A DNA stretch of 64,000 bases from Erythrophleum ivorense. Its lineage: Eukaryota; Streptophyta; Magnoliopsida; Fabales; Fabaceae. The notes beneath the pieces were generated by a model. The model searched no databases and was not told the DNA's origin. It saw only the letters and a program-made list of their open reading frames with translations. A program made the position numbers and the translations under genes. Positions 13,665 to 25,900 of the stretch are shown here, piece after piece; the stretch's first letter is position 1; each line of letters begins with the position of its first letter. The DNA lies in assembly GCA_026724425.1 (NCBI GenBank), contig JAIUCV010001287.1, positions 1 to 64,000 of the forward strand, read 5' to 3'.

Positions 13665-14400
13665 TGGTGATCCAATGTAAGATTTGTTGGTGGCTATCTA
13701 AGAATGATTGGGTAAAAGTTAAATGTGATAGTGTTATCAAGAGTAATTTGGACTTAAGCTAATTAAAGAAACATTTTAATGATTCGTAATTGGTTTGGTG
13801 GTTTCTCCAAAAATATTGAATGGTGTTTATCAATCCATGCGAAGGTTTGGGGTGCCCTTATTGGGGTTGATTTGACTTGAAGACTAGTTCTTGAACTTAA
13901 TTCTAACAATCTTGTTATGGCCTTAACTGGTGCAAAGCCTTATGCTATGTCTCTGAATCACATGATTTATATTATCAAATGTTTGATGGTTGGGCATTGG
14001 TCCCTTTAGGTTTCTCGTGTTCCATAAAATGAATAAATGTGTTGATCTTTTAGCCAATCACAATTTGAAACTCTCTTAGAGTTGCATGAATTTAAATTTT
14101 TTATATTTACAAATTAACTCTACATAACATAAAAAAAGATAAAAAGAAAAAAAATAAATATATAGAGTGGAATTGAATCCCATATACACTTTTATTCAGT
14201 TGTGACACATTTTCTATGACTACATAATTATAAAGGATTTAATTTCAAGGTTATCGGTGTGATATTTTATTCATTTCTTTCTCATTTTAATGTTTTTTTT
14301 TTAATTTTGATTGGGTGAGGACCTACATGTCCTATCATGCTGTGTAGTCTTTAAAATTTTTTTTCGGTGAGGACTTTTTGTCCCTTCTTATTACCAAAAA
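13665..14400 (+). pseudogene. LINE (non-LTR) RNase H remnant and 3' end
   Basis: Broken plus-strand frames give pieces matching the plant LINE RNase H consensus in the right order: WVKVKCDSVIKSN (about 13710), FGGFSKNIEWCLSIHAKVWG (about 13795-13855) and KMNKCVDLLANHNLKLS (about 14027-14078). These correspond to the WVKVNxDGAxKxN start, the GFSxNIGxC region and the ANxxADxLANxA end. Stops and frameshifts lie between them. It ends in a GGTGAGGACTTTTTGTCCC-type tail and TTACCAAAAA, typical of plant LINE 3' ends. The element is dead and lacks the reverse transcriptase. Confidence 0.7.
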
Positions 14401-14682
14401 GCAATTTGTTAATCAACATATGAAAATTTAAATTTAAATTTATAAATTTTGAGACACTTTGTGGCAACGCTGGCCTCGTCCGAGTGGATTCGCGATACTT
14501 CGCAGCTTTGCTCGGGAAATTTAAATAAAGGAATAGTAATTGATAACTTGCAAAGGGAAGGACTCGCTACACTAAGTACTTACTACACTCGCTCTACCAA
14601 ACCTATCGGGTCTCATATCAGGCGGTTTATATTGCGGCTTCTTCCTTGATAGAAAGGCTAGAAACCTAGTTGGTTAAAAAGG

Positions 14683-14690
14683 TTAGGGTT
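14683..14690. promoter_or_regulatory. Telo-box-like motif upstream of CCT2
   Basis: TTAGGGTT (reverse complement AACCCTAA) lies about 150 bases before the end of the first untranslated exon. Telo boxes are common in promoters of plant growth-linked housekeeping genes. The match is short, so function is an inference. Confidence 0.3.
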
Positions 14691-14834
14691 CACCGCTGAT
14701 TAAACACCGGACCCACCACGAGCTCCCGAAAGTGGTATACTCTCCCTGGTATTAAAGGCCCTTCATTGCGACTCGGCAACTTGCTTTCGGCGGGATCCAG
14801 AGTTTCATATTCACCATTTTCTCTTTCACTCAAG

Positions 14835-15065
14835 GTATGGGTTTCCTATTATTTAGGTTGAGCTTTCTAAAATCTAGGAGTTTTGTTCATTTCCGGCTTG
14901 CATTTGCCATGTGCGCTTCTTCTTCGTTTATTAATTTGCTATCTGATCGAGGCATTGCCTGAAACTATCCTGTTAGGTTTCCATGTTTGGTTTGTTTTCC
15001 CTCTTTTCCCTCCCTCTTTTGCCCTGCCCCTCCCTTTATTTGACAGGATTTATTTCTCCATTCAG
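14835..15065 (+). other. Intron in the CCT2 5' UTR
   Basis: The leader shows a good donor (CAAG|gtatgg at 14834/14835) and a pyrimidine-rich acceptor (ccattcag|gtgacc at 15065/15066), 23 bases before the ATG. A leader intron of this size is common in plant housekeeping genes. Confidence 0.55.
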
Positions 15066-15088
15066 GTGACCTAATTTGAATTCCGGTA

Positions 15089-18000
15089 ATGGCGGTATGT
15101 TACTTGCCCCTTACTGTTTCATTATTTTTTGCTTACTTATGTTCTATTCCCTTTCGCAATTATTCACTCGGTAAATGATATAGGTCGAGAAAATTCTTAA
15201 AGATGAAGCCAGTGAAGAAAAAGGAGAGCGGGCCAGGATGGTAAGCTTTTTAAGTATGGAATACTTGCATCTAAACTGAATTCGCAAATTTTGTTAACTC
15301 TAATTACATTTATTGCGCGGTTTCATTTGCTTATTTGGATAGGCATCCTTTGTTGGTGCCATGGCAATAGCCGACTTGGTCAAGACAACTTTAGGGCCGA
15401 AGGGAATGGTAAAATTCCCTCTTCACTTGTTTATTTCACAGATTGAATATGCTGTTTAGTGGATAAATAATTTTATTTTCTACTAGCTATTTAATATATC
15501 CTGAACTTCATAATTGTAGGATAAGATTTTACAATCGACAGGCAGAGGACGTGAAGTTACTGTCACTAATGATGGCGCTACCATCCTGAAGTCCCTCCAT
15601 ATTGATAACCCAGCTGCTAAAGTCCTTGTAGGTATCCTTTGATGAAATTGGTTTTATTCTGATGAACAATAAAGAAATTGGTTTTGTGGCTTTTTCATTG
15701 CTATTTAAATATATTAAGTCATAAGATAATAATCCTTAATGAGGGTTAGACATATCAAAAGTACAAGATGATGAAGTTGGTGATGGAACAACTTCTGTTG
15801 TTGTGTTGGCTGGGGAGCTTTTGAGGGAGGCAGAAAAGCTGGTTGCAGCAAAAATTCATCCGATGACAATAATATCAGGTTCCTTTATTTGCTTCACTAC
15901 GTTGGTCTTAATGCCCAAATGATGCAAGTCTTGATTTTTTGTTTTCAAGCAGACAACCTTGTGGTGATACTTTCATTGACTTGTATTCTGTCGTATCCCA
16001 TTATAAGTAAATATGTTTGGTAAAATACTTTAGTAATTTACTACGTTGGTGAGGAAAGCAATTTTTCTTTTGTTCATTATTAATCTTTATTTGACCTAGC
16101 AGACCTCTATTTGGTGTCTAATGTATTCGAGTTTCCTTTCAAGTATGATATATTGACATCAAGTAAATGCGTGCAGAAGTTTCCTCTTGTCTTGCATATT
16201 CTTCCTTTAAGATCTCTGCTTAACTTAAAATTCAATTTATGGATGTGTGTGATCGAAAGGGTGCTAATGAAAGCTATCAAAATGACATGCATATTTTCTT
16301 TTCGGCCTTTTGCTGTGTGTGCATTAGATTGGCCCGTTCATTATTAATGGAGCCTTCCTGTTACCAGAAAGACTGCCCTTATCACCATTCATGCTGCATA
16401 CTCCTAATTGTTTCGCCATTATATGTGAAACTATAGATTACTATAAGTAGCCCTTGGGGCATGCAATTTATCAACTCCTTTGATCTGTGTAGTAATTCTT
16501 TCTGCCCTCTCTTAAGAACCCCATTATTTATTCTGATGGGTTCAGCATGGATATTTTAATTTTTTTCCCCCTTTTTGGTGTTCTGTGTTTTACTTTGACA
16601 TCATGAAATGGTTCTGGGTTTTTAGCTGATTATTCTCTGATGATGCTTTTGTGATTAGTTATGGCTTATGAAAGCCTGTGATATCATTGGTTATGTTCAG
16701 GTTTCCGAATGGCAGCTGAATGTGCTCGCAATGCTTTGTTGCAGAAGGTTGTGGATAACAAAGCTGATGCCGGTATATGTTTTTATCTATATTGTTGTAT
16801 TTCAACTTGCTTTCATATGCTAAAATTTATTGGTATGTGGGATTAGTGGAGTTAATAGATAGGTAGTTAGAATTATGTTAGTTAGTAACCTGTTAGTCTG
16901 TTAGTTTTGTTAGGAAGTTAAGAAGTCCTAGTTGTATCTCTATTAGTACAAATAGAGAATATATAGATAATTGGTGTGATTGAATTGTGTTATGATTTTC
17001 TTGGTACCACTTCTTGTTAATCTTTGTGAATTTTTTGTTAAATAATAGATGTAAAGAATTTTTTAACAATTGTTATAGGCATTGATGAGTGATGTTAACC
17101 GATTAGATGTTCTCTAAATGTATATTCATTCTGTAAACTTGGGAAGACTTCAGATTTATTATTGTTGTCGCTTTGTTGTTTTATTGTTGAGGCTGGAATG
17201 GGGTCTGAATGCATTTCCTGGGTCTTAATATCTGACACATGTAATTACTGGGTTATGCAGAGAAATTCAGGTCAGACTTGATGAACATTGCAATGACTAC
17301 TTTGAGTTCCAAAATTCTATCACAGGATAAAGAACACTTTGCAAATCTGGCTGTGGATGCAGTAATGAGACTAAAGGTGAACTGCGGATTCATTTTTGTT
17401 CTGTAACTTGTTTTTATATGCTAAGATAAAAATAACTCTTAATTTCCAGGTGCCCAAGATTGTGTTTGTAGTTGAGTGTGTTTTCTAGTTCTGCACACAG
17501 ACATGTCTAGGGCTCTAGGCACTTATATTTTAGGAAATAAGGAGGAACATTTTCTTTGGGACCTTTGATATATAGTTATATTCTTTTTTTAAGAAATGTG
17601 TCATCTAGTTATGGCGCATCTAAGGCAAAATCTGTTTGTCTTTGGCTGAAGGCAGTACAGGGTGCTAGTATTATTTTATGCCGTCATCCCATTGTATTAA
17701 TTTCTTGGTTCAATGAAGTCTATACAAGTACATCATGGATAACTATATATGGTGATTAATATAAAATTCACATGATTTATTTTTACTTATAATGCATTAA
17801 GAGTCATGTGTACTATCAGAAACATAGTTTGGGATAAGTAAAACTAAAAACTGTTGGATAACAATATAAAAAATTTTCATAGCTAATATTTTAGTGACCC
17901 TATTTATACGAGAATTTATATATTTACATTTTTTATAAGTTAGATTATGAAGTTCATATTGAGATCCTTTGATTTTATAATCCCTTTGTACAATATGACT

Positions 18001-21000
18001 GAAACTTTCCACTCTCTTTCAACCATTGTCCTAAAGCAGGTTTGGTTTGCAGTAGAGGTCTTCACTGAAATGATGTGACTGTAATTTACTGAACTTGGGT
18101 TGCATGTTTGCTGGGTCTTAGCAGTGGTCATTTTGAGCAGTGGCTTTGCTTTTTGTTCTAAATGCAAGGAAGTTCTTCGTTGATTTATTATAATTATTTA
18201 GTTCTTGCACTTGCATGCAAACTAGGCATGATGCAGTCATATGATTATGCTTCAAGAATGTCGTGTGATGAATTGTGTTTTGAACAGTGGTTTTTCTGGG
18301 GTGTTTAAAATGTTTTAAAAGCATCAAATGTTTCTTTGTTGACTTACTATAGGTTTTTTGGTTCTTACACTTCTGTGCAATTTTGAATGCATTCATAAGA
18401 TGTGCTTTAAGGATGACTTGCAGTGATATATAAGTCTTACCATGTTTCTTTTTGCCCATTTGTCACGAAAGTTGTATGTTTCTATTTCTTTTTGCATCTC
18501 ATTTTATATTGTATTGTTTCAAAATGCAGGGAAGCACTAATTTAGAAGCTATCCAGATTATAAAGAAACCTGGAGGATCACTGAAGGATTCATTTTTAGA
18601 TGAAGGGTAGGGTATATAAATGAATTGCATTTGTTTATGAGGAAAGTTTTAAACTATTGTTTCACTTTGTGAGTTTGGAATGCTTGAGCCCTTTGGAGAC
18701 ATCTAGGTTTTCTCCTCTCTATGATGTTGCATTCTGAAATGATCATCAAATGCTGTGCCTTCTGGCAAAATGAAACTTGAGCATTATTAATTTTGTAGTT
18801 TATTTTTTATTACTTTTCTATGCAGCATGGTAGGTCAAAAGTATTCTTATACAAAATTGGTGTTATATGCCTGTACAGATTCATTCTTGACAAGAAAATT
18901 GGTATTGGACAACCCAAACGCATAGAGGATGCAAAGATATTGGTAGCAAATACTGCCATGGATACAGACAAAGTGAAGATATATGGGGCACGTGTTCGTG
19001 TTGATTCAATGACTAGGGTTGCTGAGATTGAAGGAGCGGAGAAGGAGAAGATGAGAGAAAAGGTGCAGAAGATAATAGCTCATGGTATCAATTGTTTCGT
19101 TAACAGACAGTTGATTTACAATTTTCCAGAGGAGCTCTTTGCTGATGCGGGAATATTGGCCATTGAGCATGCTGATTTTGATGGTATTGAGCGCCTGGCT
19201 TTGGTAACTGGTGGTGAAATTGCGTCAACCTTTGACAATCCTGAGTCTGTTAAGCTTGGACACTGCAAGCTTATTGAGGAGATTATGATTGGTGAGGATA
19301 AGTTGATTCACTTTTCTGGTGTTGCAATGGGGCAAGCCTGTACAATAGTCTTGAGAGGTGCTAGGTACTTTCTCTTATTTTAATTTTTGAAAGTTTACAG
19401 TTATTCTACTTGCATTCTAATCTGATCAGATGTATATTACAATCTAAATTATTTTTCTTCGTGATCTGAGTTTGAATATTTTGGTAGTGGGGTTTGTGTC
19501 TACTGGTTTGGGTAGCTACATGGATCTCTGTATATTGTAGTACCTAATATGAATTGCTCAGTTCTGATGGTCCTTTAGGTGCTTGCTGTGCTGTTTTATT
19601 AAAATTTCACTTCTTGAAGCCTGAGCATTTTTTTTACCTTTTTCCAGTGGTTTAATTATAGGCTATTGGTCATTTGAATGCTACTTGCTGATGCATATGG
19701 TTCCACATATTCATACATGTCATTTGAATGCTACTTGCTGATGCACATGGTTCCACATATTCATACATAGTTTTTGCAGTATTATCAATATTAATGATAA
19801 TGATTGGGTCATACGATTGATTTGATTAATGGATCATGAGCTGGAATGTGTTCTTCTGTTTCTAGATGGAGTTTTCATTATACATATCACTAGCTATCAT
19901 TTTTTAAGATTTAATTGAATATTATTTTTTTATGTATATTAATCTTTTAGTTTGAAATTTTTTTGTGTGGCAGCCACCATGTTCTTGATGAGGCTGAAAG
20001 GTCATTGCATGATGCCTTGTGTGTGCTATCCCAGACTGTTAATGACAGCAGGGTTTTGCTTGGTGGGGGATGGCCTGAGATGGTAATGGCAAAGGAAGTG
20101 GATGAATTAGCTAGGAGAACTCCTGGAAAGAAGTCTCTTGCTATTGAGGCATTCTCCAGGGCACTCTTGGCTATCCCAACAATCATTGCTGATAATGCTG
20201 GTTTGGACAGTGCTGAGTTGATTTCTCAGTTGCGAGCAGAGCACCACAAGGAAGGATGTAATGCTGGAATTGATGTCATCTCTGGCTCTGTAAGTACTAA
20301 AACTGAGAACGAGGTTGCTATGTAAGATGTATATAAGCACCTCATTTACATGGTGGTGAAGTAAATTTGCCTTTCTTTTGCTTCCTTTTTCCTCTCTTGG
20401 GGTGCTTCAAGATGCATCCTGAGAAGAATATGATAGAACTTTTCGAACTTGATTCATCTTATACACTTGTCTTTTTGATACTTGGCTGAAGTCGAGAATT
20501 ATTTTTGGAGTACTGTAGCAGATACCAATTTCAGATGGTCTCATTTTTAAGTTGTGTCATGTTGACTTTTAGAATATCATGTCTTATTAATGCCACTTTC
20601 TCTAGACATTGGAGAGAAGTCATGTATCCATATTGGGGCATGTATCTGACACCTAGAGTACCTGGTAGTAGTTACCTGAATATGCAATTCTTTCTTATTT
20701 CAGATATAACAAGCATATACGGCTGGTTTATCTATGTAATAAATGAAGTATTCTTCCCCTTCCTATTTTCACAATCATTTTAGAGGCCATCTCGTTGTAG
20801 TGGATGGAGTTTGATGTCTTCCTGTAAACATTTTCATCTTAGATTGGAATTACTGGTGTTCGTAGTTTTTCCCCTAAAAACATGTTTGTGTTCATAAACA
20901 TCATATGCAACACTATGATGTTCATTTTATAGTTTCCTACTTTCCTACAGTGTGCCAAGTCTGGTGTATTCCCTTATCACGTATTAAGCTAGTATCAATG

Positions 21001-21379
21001 CTTAGATGAGAATGAAAAAATAATCTCTTTAGTGCCACTTGTAAGTGGCTTCTTGTGACTGTCAAATGTGTTTTAGTCGGCACTAGAAATATAGTATTTG
21101 TATTGTTTTAGAGCAAGACAAAGGTCTATGTAATAATTTTAGATAGGTGTCCAACGGACTGCTAGTTTGATTTGCTACCTACCTCATTTCTTTTTGTTTA
21201 AACTACTTTGATTCGTTTTGTTTTTCTGCAAGGTTGGAGACATGGCTCAACTGGGGATATCTGAATCATTCAAAGTCAAGCAGGCTGTATTGCTATCTGC
21301 AACTGAGGCAGCTGAGATGATCCTTAGAGTTGATGAAATCATCACCTGTGCTCCGAGGAGGAGGGAAGACAGAATGTGA
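15089..21379 (+). CDS. CCT2: T-complex protein 1 subunit beta (CCT2 chaperonin)
   Basis: One of eight subunits of the double-ring cytosolic chaperonin TRiC/CCT, which folds actin, tubulin and other proteins using ATP. Coding exons: 15089-15094, 15184-15240, 15343-15408, 15520-15631, 15750-15878, 16701-16772, 17261-17376, 18530-18606, 18879-19364, 19974-20289, 21233-21379. All phases agree and the sum is 1584 bases, 527 aa, the family's usual length. The first coding exon is only ATGGCG. ATP-site landmarks are LGPKGM (about 38-43), GDGTTS (91-96) and LLGGGW (402-407). The C-terminus EIITCAPRRREDRM is the plant CCT2 end. Every exon reads as close to Arabidopsis CCT2 as I remember it, with no break. 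A shifted alternative exon 9 start is possible because the frame stays open upstream to about 18820, but the ctgtacag acceptor gives the family join (DEG|FILDKK). Confidence 0.97.
19671..19770. repeat. 50-bp tandem duplication in CCT2 intron 9
   Basis: Two adjacent 50-base units begin catttgaatgctacttgctg and end ttcatacatgt or ttcatacatag. They differ inside at one base (atgcatatgg versus atgcacatgg), so the duplication is recent. Confidence 0.95.
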
Positions 21380-22989
21380 AAATCTGTTTAGCATTTACGG
21401 AGCGTGGGATGTACTATTTTTTGTTGGCATATTCTGATGACTTATTGTAATGTTTTATTTTGGATTATGAGCATTGTAATATTGACAGGATGTTGGGTGA
21501 ACGAAAGAACTGGTAAGCAGTGCGATATGATGCGGCAATCTTGTTTGGTGGGGACCTGGTCCCATGCTGTATGTTTACCGAGAGGTTCGGCAAAAGTATA
21601 CTTACTCTTGCCCCATGCTATTATAAAGAGTTAAAAACATTCAAGGCATTATTCTTGATTATGTTATTTGTAACTGCGAAATGAAAATCCCACCGACCGT
21701 CAGTGATATACTAGAACTCTTGTGATTTCTTGAAGGATGATGATTTTAACTATAACAGTATGAAAATCACATGAGCAAACTTAGGTACCGTGGATTTACA
21801 GGTATAGAAAATTGCGACACGTTTTCCTTTTTCATTTTAACGTTTGGGATGAACCTTCCCATTCAAATTTTAATTGCCTCCGATAATTCTCTATGATTTA
21901 CAAGTTCCTAAGTTAAATCATGATTAAATTAGAACAGATTTGTTGACCACCACTAGTCAACCTCAAAGGGTAAGTGGAGGAATTGATTTTTTTTTATGTA
22001 TGAAGCTTATTATATATTTTGTAATTAATTTTTAGTAGTATTCTATTTTTGAATTATTTTTTACAGTATGGGAAAGAGAGTCATTTTTATTTGCAAAAAT
22101 AATTTTTTATTTTTTATTTTTGTTTTCTTGCAAAGAATAGAGAATCAATAGAGTAATTTACATGGAAAATTAAAGTTTTTAGAAGAATAAATATTTCAAA
22201 TTGGAGAAGTCAATAAAAATTGTAGGGAAGGACATGTTTAGTAGGTTGAACTGGTATATATGTACAGAAACAGGAAATAAAAAATTTACTGAAATAGATA
22301 AAAATAATTTTGGTACTTTCACTTAAGAAAATAATAAAAAATAAATAGGCTACAAAAGCATAATAAATATTATTAAAAATGTTACATCATTTTTTGCTAC
22401 CTATTCTAGTCTTTTGATTGAGAGTTTTGAAGAGAGTGAAAAGAGAATAATAGTGTGAAGTGAAATGAGTCGCTTCATTTTATTGATTGTAAATTTAATG
22501 ACAAAAGAGATAGTATTTTAGTTTTTGTTGATAGGATTTTATAATGTTTTTAGTAAAATGTGATAAAGTATAAAAATGAAATTATACTATTTTTGTAATA
22601 GTAATCCTTAAAACAAAAAAGATAAGCGAGTTTCACTAAAATGGACTAGGATGATTTTTAAATGATCGTAACCTACCTCACCCGGTTAGTTTCTAGAGAT
22701 CTATTCAATGGTTAGAATAGTCAAATTATCGCCTTTAGTTGTCATGATAATGAATCTATTAAATAATTCTTAAATTCTTGAAAATGCGATAGATATTTGT
22801 ATTCTCCTCTTCAAGGGGGGAAAAAAAAAGTCTAACGGCGAAAAATAGAGTACAATCGTCGCACACGATATAGCTGTCCTGATTCTTATCCTTCTGATAG
22901 CACAGCAGCTGATGCGATAACATTAACTCTTGATCAATCAAGCCAAGCAGAGCTGAGGATTAGTTGGAAAGTGGTTCAAGCGGCTTTAG
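21380..22989. other. Spacer between CCT2 and ECH2
   Basis: It begins with the CCT2 3' UTR and becomes AT-rich from about 21950. No reading frame with a recognisable domain and no clear repeat structure was seen. The last 100-200 bases must hold the ECH2 promoter and leader, but no clear TATA box stands out. Confidence 0.55.
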
Positions 22990-25900
22990 ATGGCGGGTGG
23001 ATCAGAGTTCGATCCTGCGCTTGTTCTTTCTCATAAGTTTCCTGAGGTCTGTCTTACCTTATTCTTATGCTGAGTTAGTATTTCTATGGTGGTACCAAAT
23101 GTTTGCCTCAATCAACCAGTAAGAGATCAAGAGAATTTGTGTTTCCATTGGTTGTACCTTATGTTGCCTTGTACTTCTTCTTGTACACAAACTGTTTGTA
23201 GAAAAGCCATATTCATGTTCAATCCGGTCTGTTAAAATAGAAAATTTGAGGGGTATCGTCTGGAATATTCAATATGTAGAATCTCTTTTACTTTTTGTTT
23301 TGGGTTTTCCTTCAAACCTACTTCTAAATTTTTATTCTCGTTTTGATTCCGCGAACGCATTGGACCGCAGACGACATACTCCTATACTGAAAGGTAAACC
23401 TTCTGTAAACTTAACTTTGCATACCAAGTTGTTGAAATTATTTTCACTTCACGTGTTTAATGCGCTAGAAATTAGAAAACGTGTAAACATGCTTGAAAGT
23501 AGATGTTCGCTTTGCATATATTGAACAGAGATGCAGCACTTTATGCGTTAGGCGTTGGAGCATGTGCATGGGATGCCGTGGATGCTGATGAGCTTGAATA
23601 TGTTTACCATAAAGATGGTCAGAAGTATATTAAGGTATTGTTCTTTTTTAAGATAATCTTGATCAATGTTTAAGTTATCATATTTTTTCACCTATAACAT
23701 TTGCAAGGTATTGTGAATAATTCATTTCTGTTTGGGCAGTCTCAGTTGCCATAGAAGACTAGCAAAATATTTTGATAAAGATTGCAAGACGATTTTTAAG
23801 TTTATGGATTCCGCTTGACCTTGCATCATTTCCTCCTTTATAGGTCTTGCCTACCTTTGCTGCTCTTTTATCACTTGGATCAGTGCCAAGTGGTGCTCTC
23901 CCAGGCCTGCAGTGAGTGCCTATTACTTTTAATATACTGCTGCTACTATTTGAATGTGTAATCCCTTCTCAATTATATACTGCCTCTATTGCTTTCACCC
24001 CTTATAGTTTACCAACAGAAAAACTTTATGTGACAGATATGATCCACGTCTTCTGCTGCATGGACAACAATACATAGAATTGTACAAGCCATTTCCTTCG
24101 AGTGGTCATGTAAGGCTTCTGATGAAAATTTGTGTTTTGTACATCTTGTAGGAACTACCAACCTTATGGTTTTTTGTGACTGTCTGATAGGCACCCAAGC
24201 GAGCTGAGGAACCCTCCCTCTAAAAATTAGCTATTGAGGTGGGAGAACCATCTTATTTAAATATTCTATTGAGTAGCTCATACTACTCAATGTGGGCTTG
24301 TGGAAAGTCAACATCTTGGTAGTTACACTTTGTGGCACTTTAATTGGCTTTTAGGTGGTCAGAACTCTTTGCAGGTAGCTCTTTTTGGAGCTGCTTACTA
24401 CTAACTTTAATATCAATTGATATGCACCCAAGCAAGATGGGGAATTCTCCTTTCAAAAGAGAGTTGTTGAGATGAGAAAACTATTATTGAAATCACAGCT
24501 ATAAAACTAAATGAATGGCAAAGGAAAAATTCAAAAAATAGAGTCTAGTTTGTTATGTTTTGTTCACTAATTTATAATTAAAAGTCTTACAATTTGATTG
24601 AGCGATATTAAATGTTTAATTATTCTCCAAAACATCAAGAATCATAATCCTAAAGTAAAAAGAACAACAAATTGATATTTCTTACAAATAGATGCCATTA
24701 ATGTTTATCTTTTCACTGGCTAATGTATAGGGTTTTGTTGCAAAAAGCGAAAATAGACCAAACAAATGGTCTACTCTTTAACTTGCTAAAAAAACGTGCA
24801 CTCAACTTCACTTGGGTTGCTTAACACAACTCTACATGGGGTCTTCAACTTTGGTTTTACTCAAGGTCTTTACTTTATCTTTAGTTTGCCTAACTTTATC
24901 GAGTGCACTCCACTGTCTTTAACTTGAGTGTATTTAATTTCAATTGCACTTAATTTCGACTCAAATTAATTTTTAGAATTAAGTTCACACAAATACTCTT
25001 CCTTAACTTCTTAACTCCAATATTCTCTTCCTTAACTTCAAAATCAACTTAAATGAAAACAACGAAAATTAAAACTCTTCTTTGATGTAAGTGTTGGATT
25101 TGATGCCAAGTCTTTTTCTCAGATTTTCAACTCATTTTTTTACAAGCCTTTGGTGAAAATGTTCATCACTTGATCTTTTGTATTGCACTGGAGGAACTGA
25201 GCTTCATTTTTTTTCACTGTTTCTCTAATCATGTGATATTTGATCTTGATGTCTTTTGTCCTTCCATGGAATGCAAGATTCTTTATTATTGCTACAGCTA
25301 ACTTGCTGTCATATAGCATCTTTGTGGTACTATTTTGAGGCATCTTCAAGTCATTTAGCATCTTAACCAACATGATTGGTTTACAACAATTGAAGTTGTA
25401 ATGTACTCTATTTTAGCAGTTAATTGAGTGACGGTTTTTTGTTTCTTGGAACTCCAACACACACTTCCGAATTCAAGAGTGAAGAAGTATTCTGAAGTGT
25501 TGTTCATGTCATCAAGGAAGTTAGTCCAATCACTATCTATGAATTCCATCAAGTTGACACTAATAAATCTTTTATAAAATATTACAAAATTTAAGGATCT
25601 TCAAATATATCTCAGTACTCACTTGGTAGTTGAGAGATGGTTTTTAGTTGGAGTACTTATAAATCTTGCTAAAACATTTGTGACATACATTATGTCAGGT
25701 TTGGTGATAGAAAGGTAGATAAGTGAATTGATTATTTTTTGAATATTGAAATAGACATCCTCAAGGATCTTGTTTTTCTGACTACATTATCTTCATCAAA
25801 ATCATTCTCTTGGAAAGTACCAACAGGTTCTTCAACTATGTCATCAATATTTAGAACCTGATTGGAGGAAAGAACAACCATCTTCTTCTAATCCCAAGCT

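Noticed and set aside
13665..14085. A possible plant RNase H-domain gene
   Set aside because: Stops and frameshifts break it and a LINE-type 3' tail follows, so it is a dead LINE piece.
14449..14649. A 66-codon frame before CCT2
   Set aside because: It matches no known family and lies in the CCT2 promoter region; likely chance.
16850..17060. TRIM- or LTR-like sequence with repeated ttagttag motifs in a CCT2 intron
   Set aside because: No paired ends or target duplication could be shown; only a loose resemblance to Copia/TRIM sequence.
23246..23524. A 92-codon frame in ECH2 intron 1
   Set aside because: It overlaps the exon 2 border in the wrong frame and has no homology.
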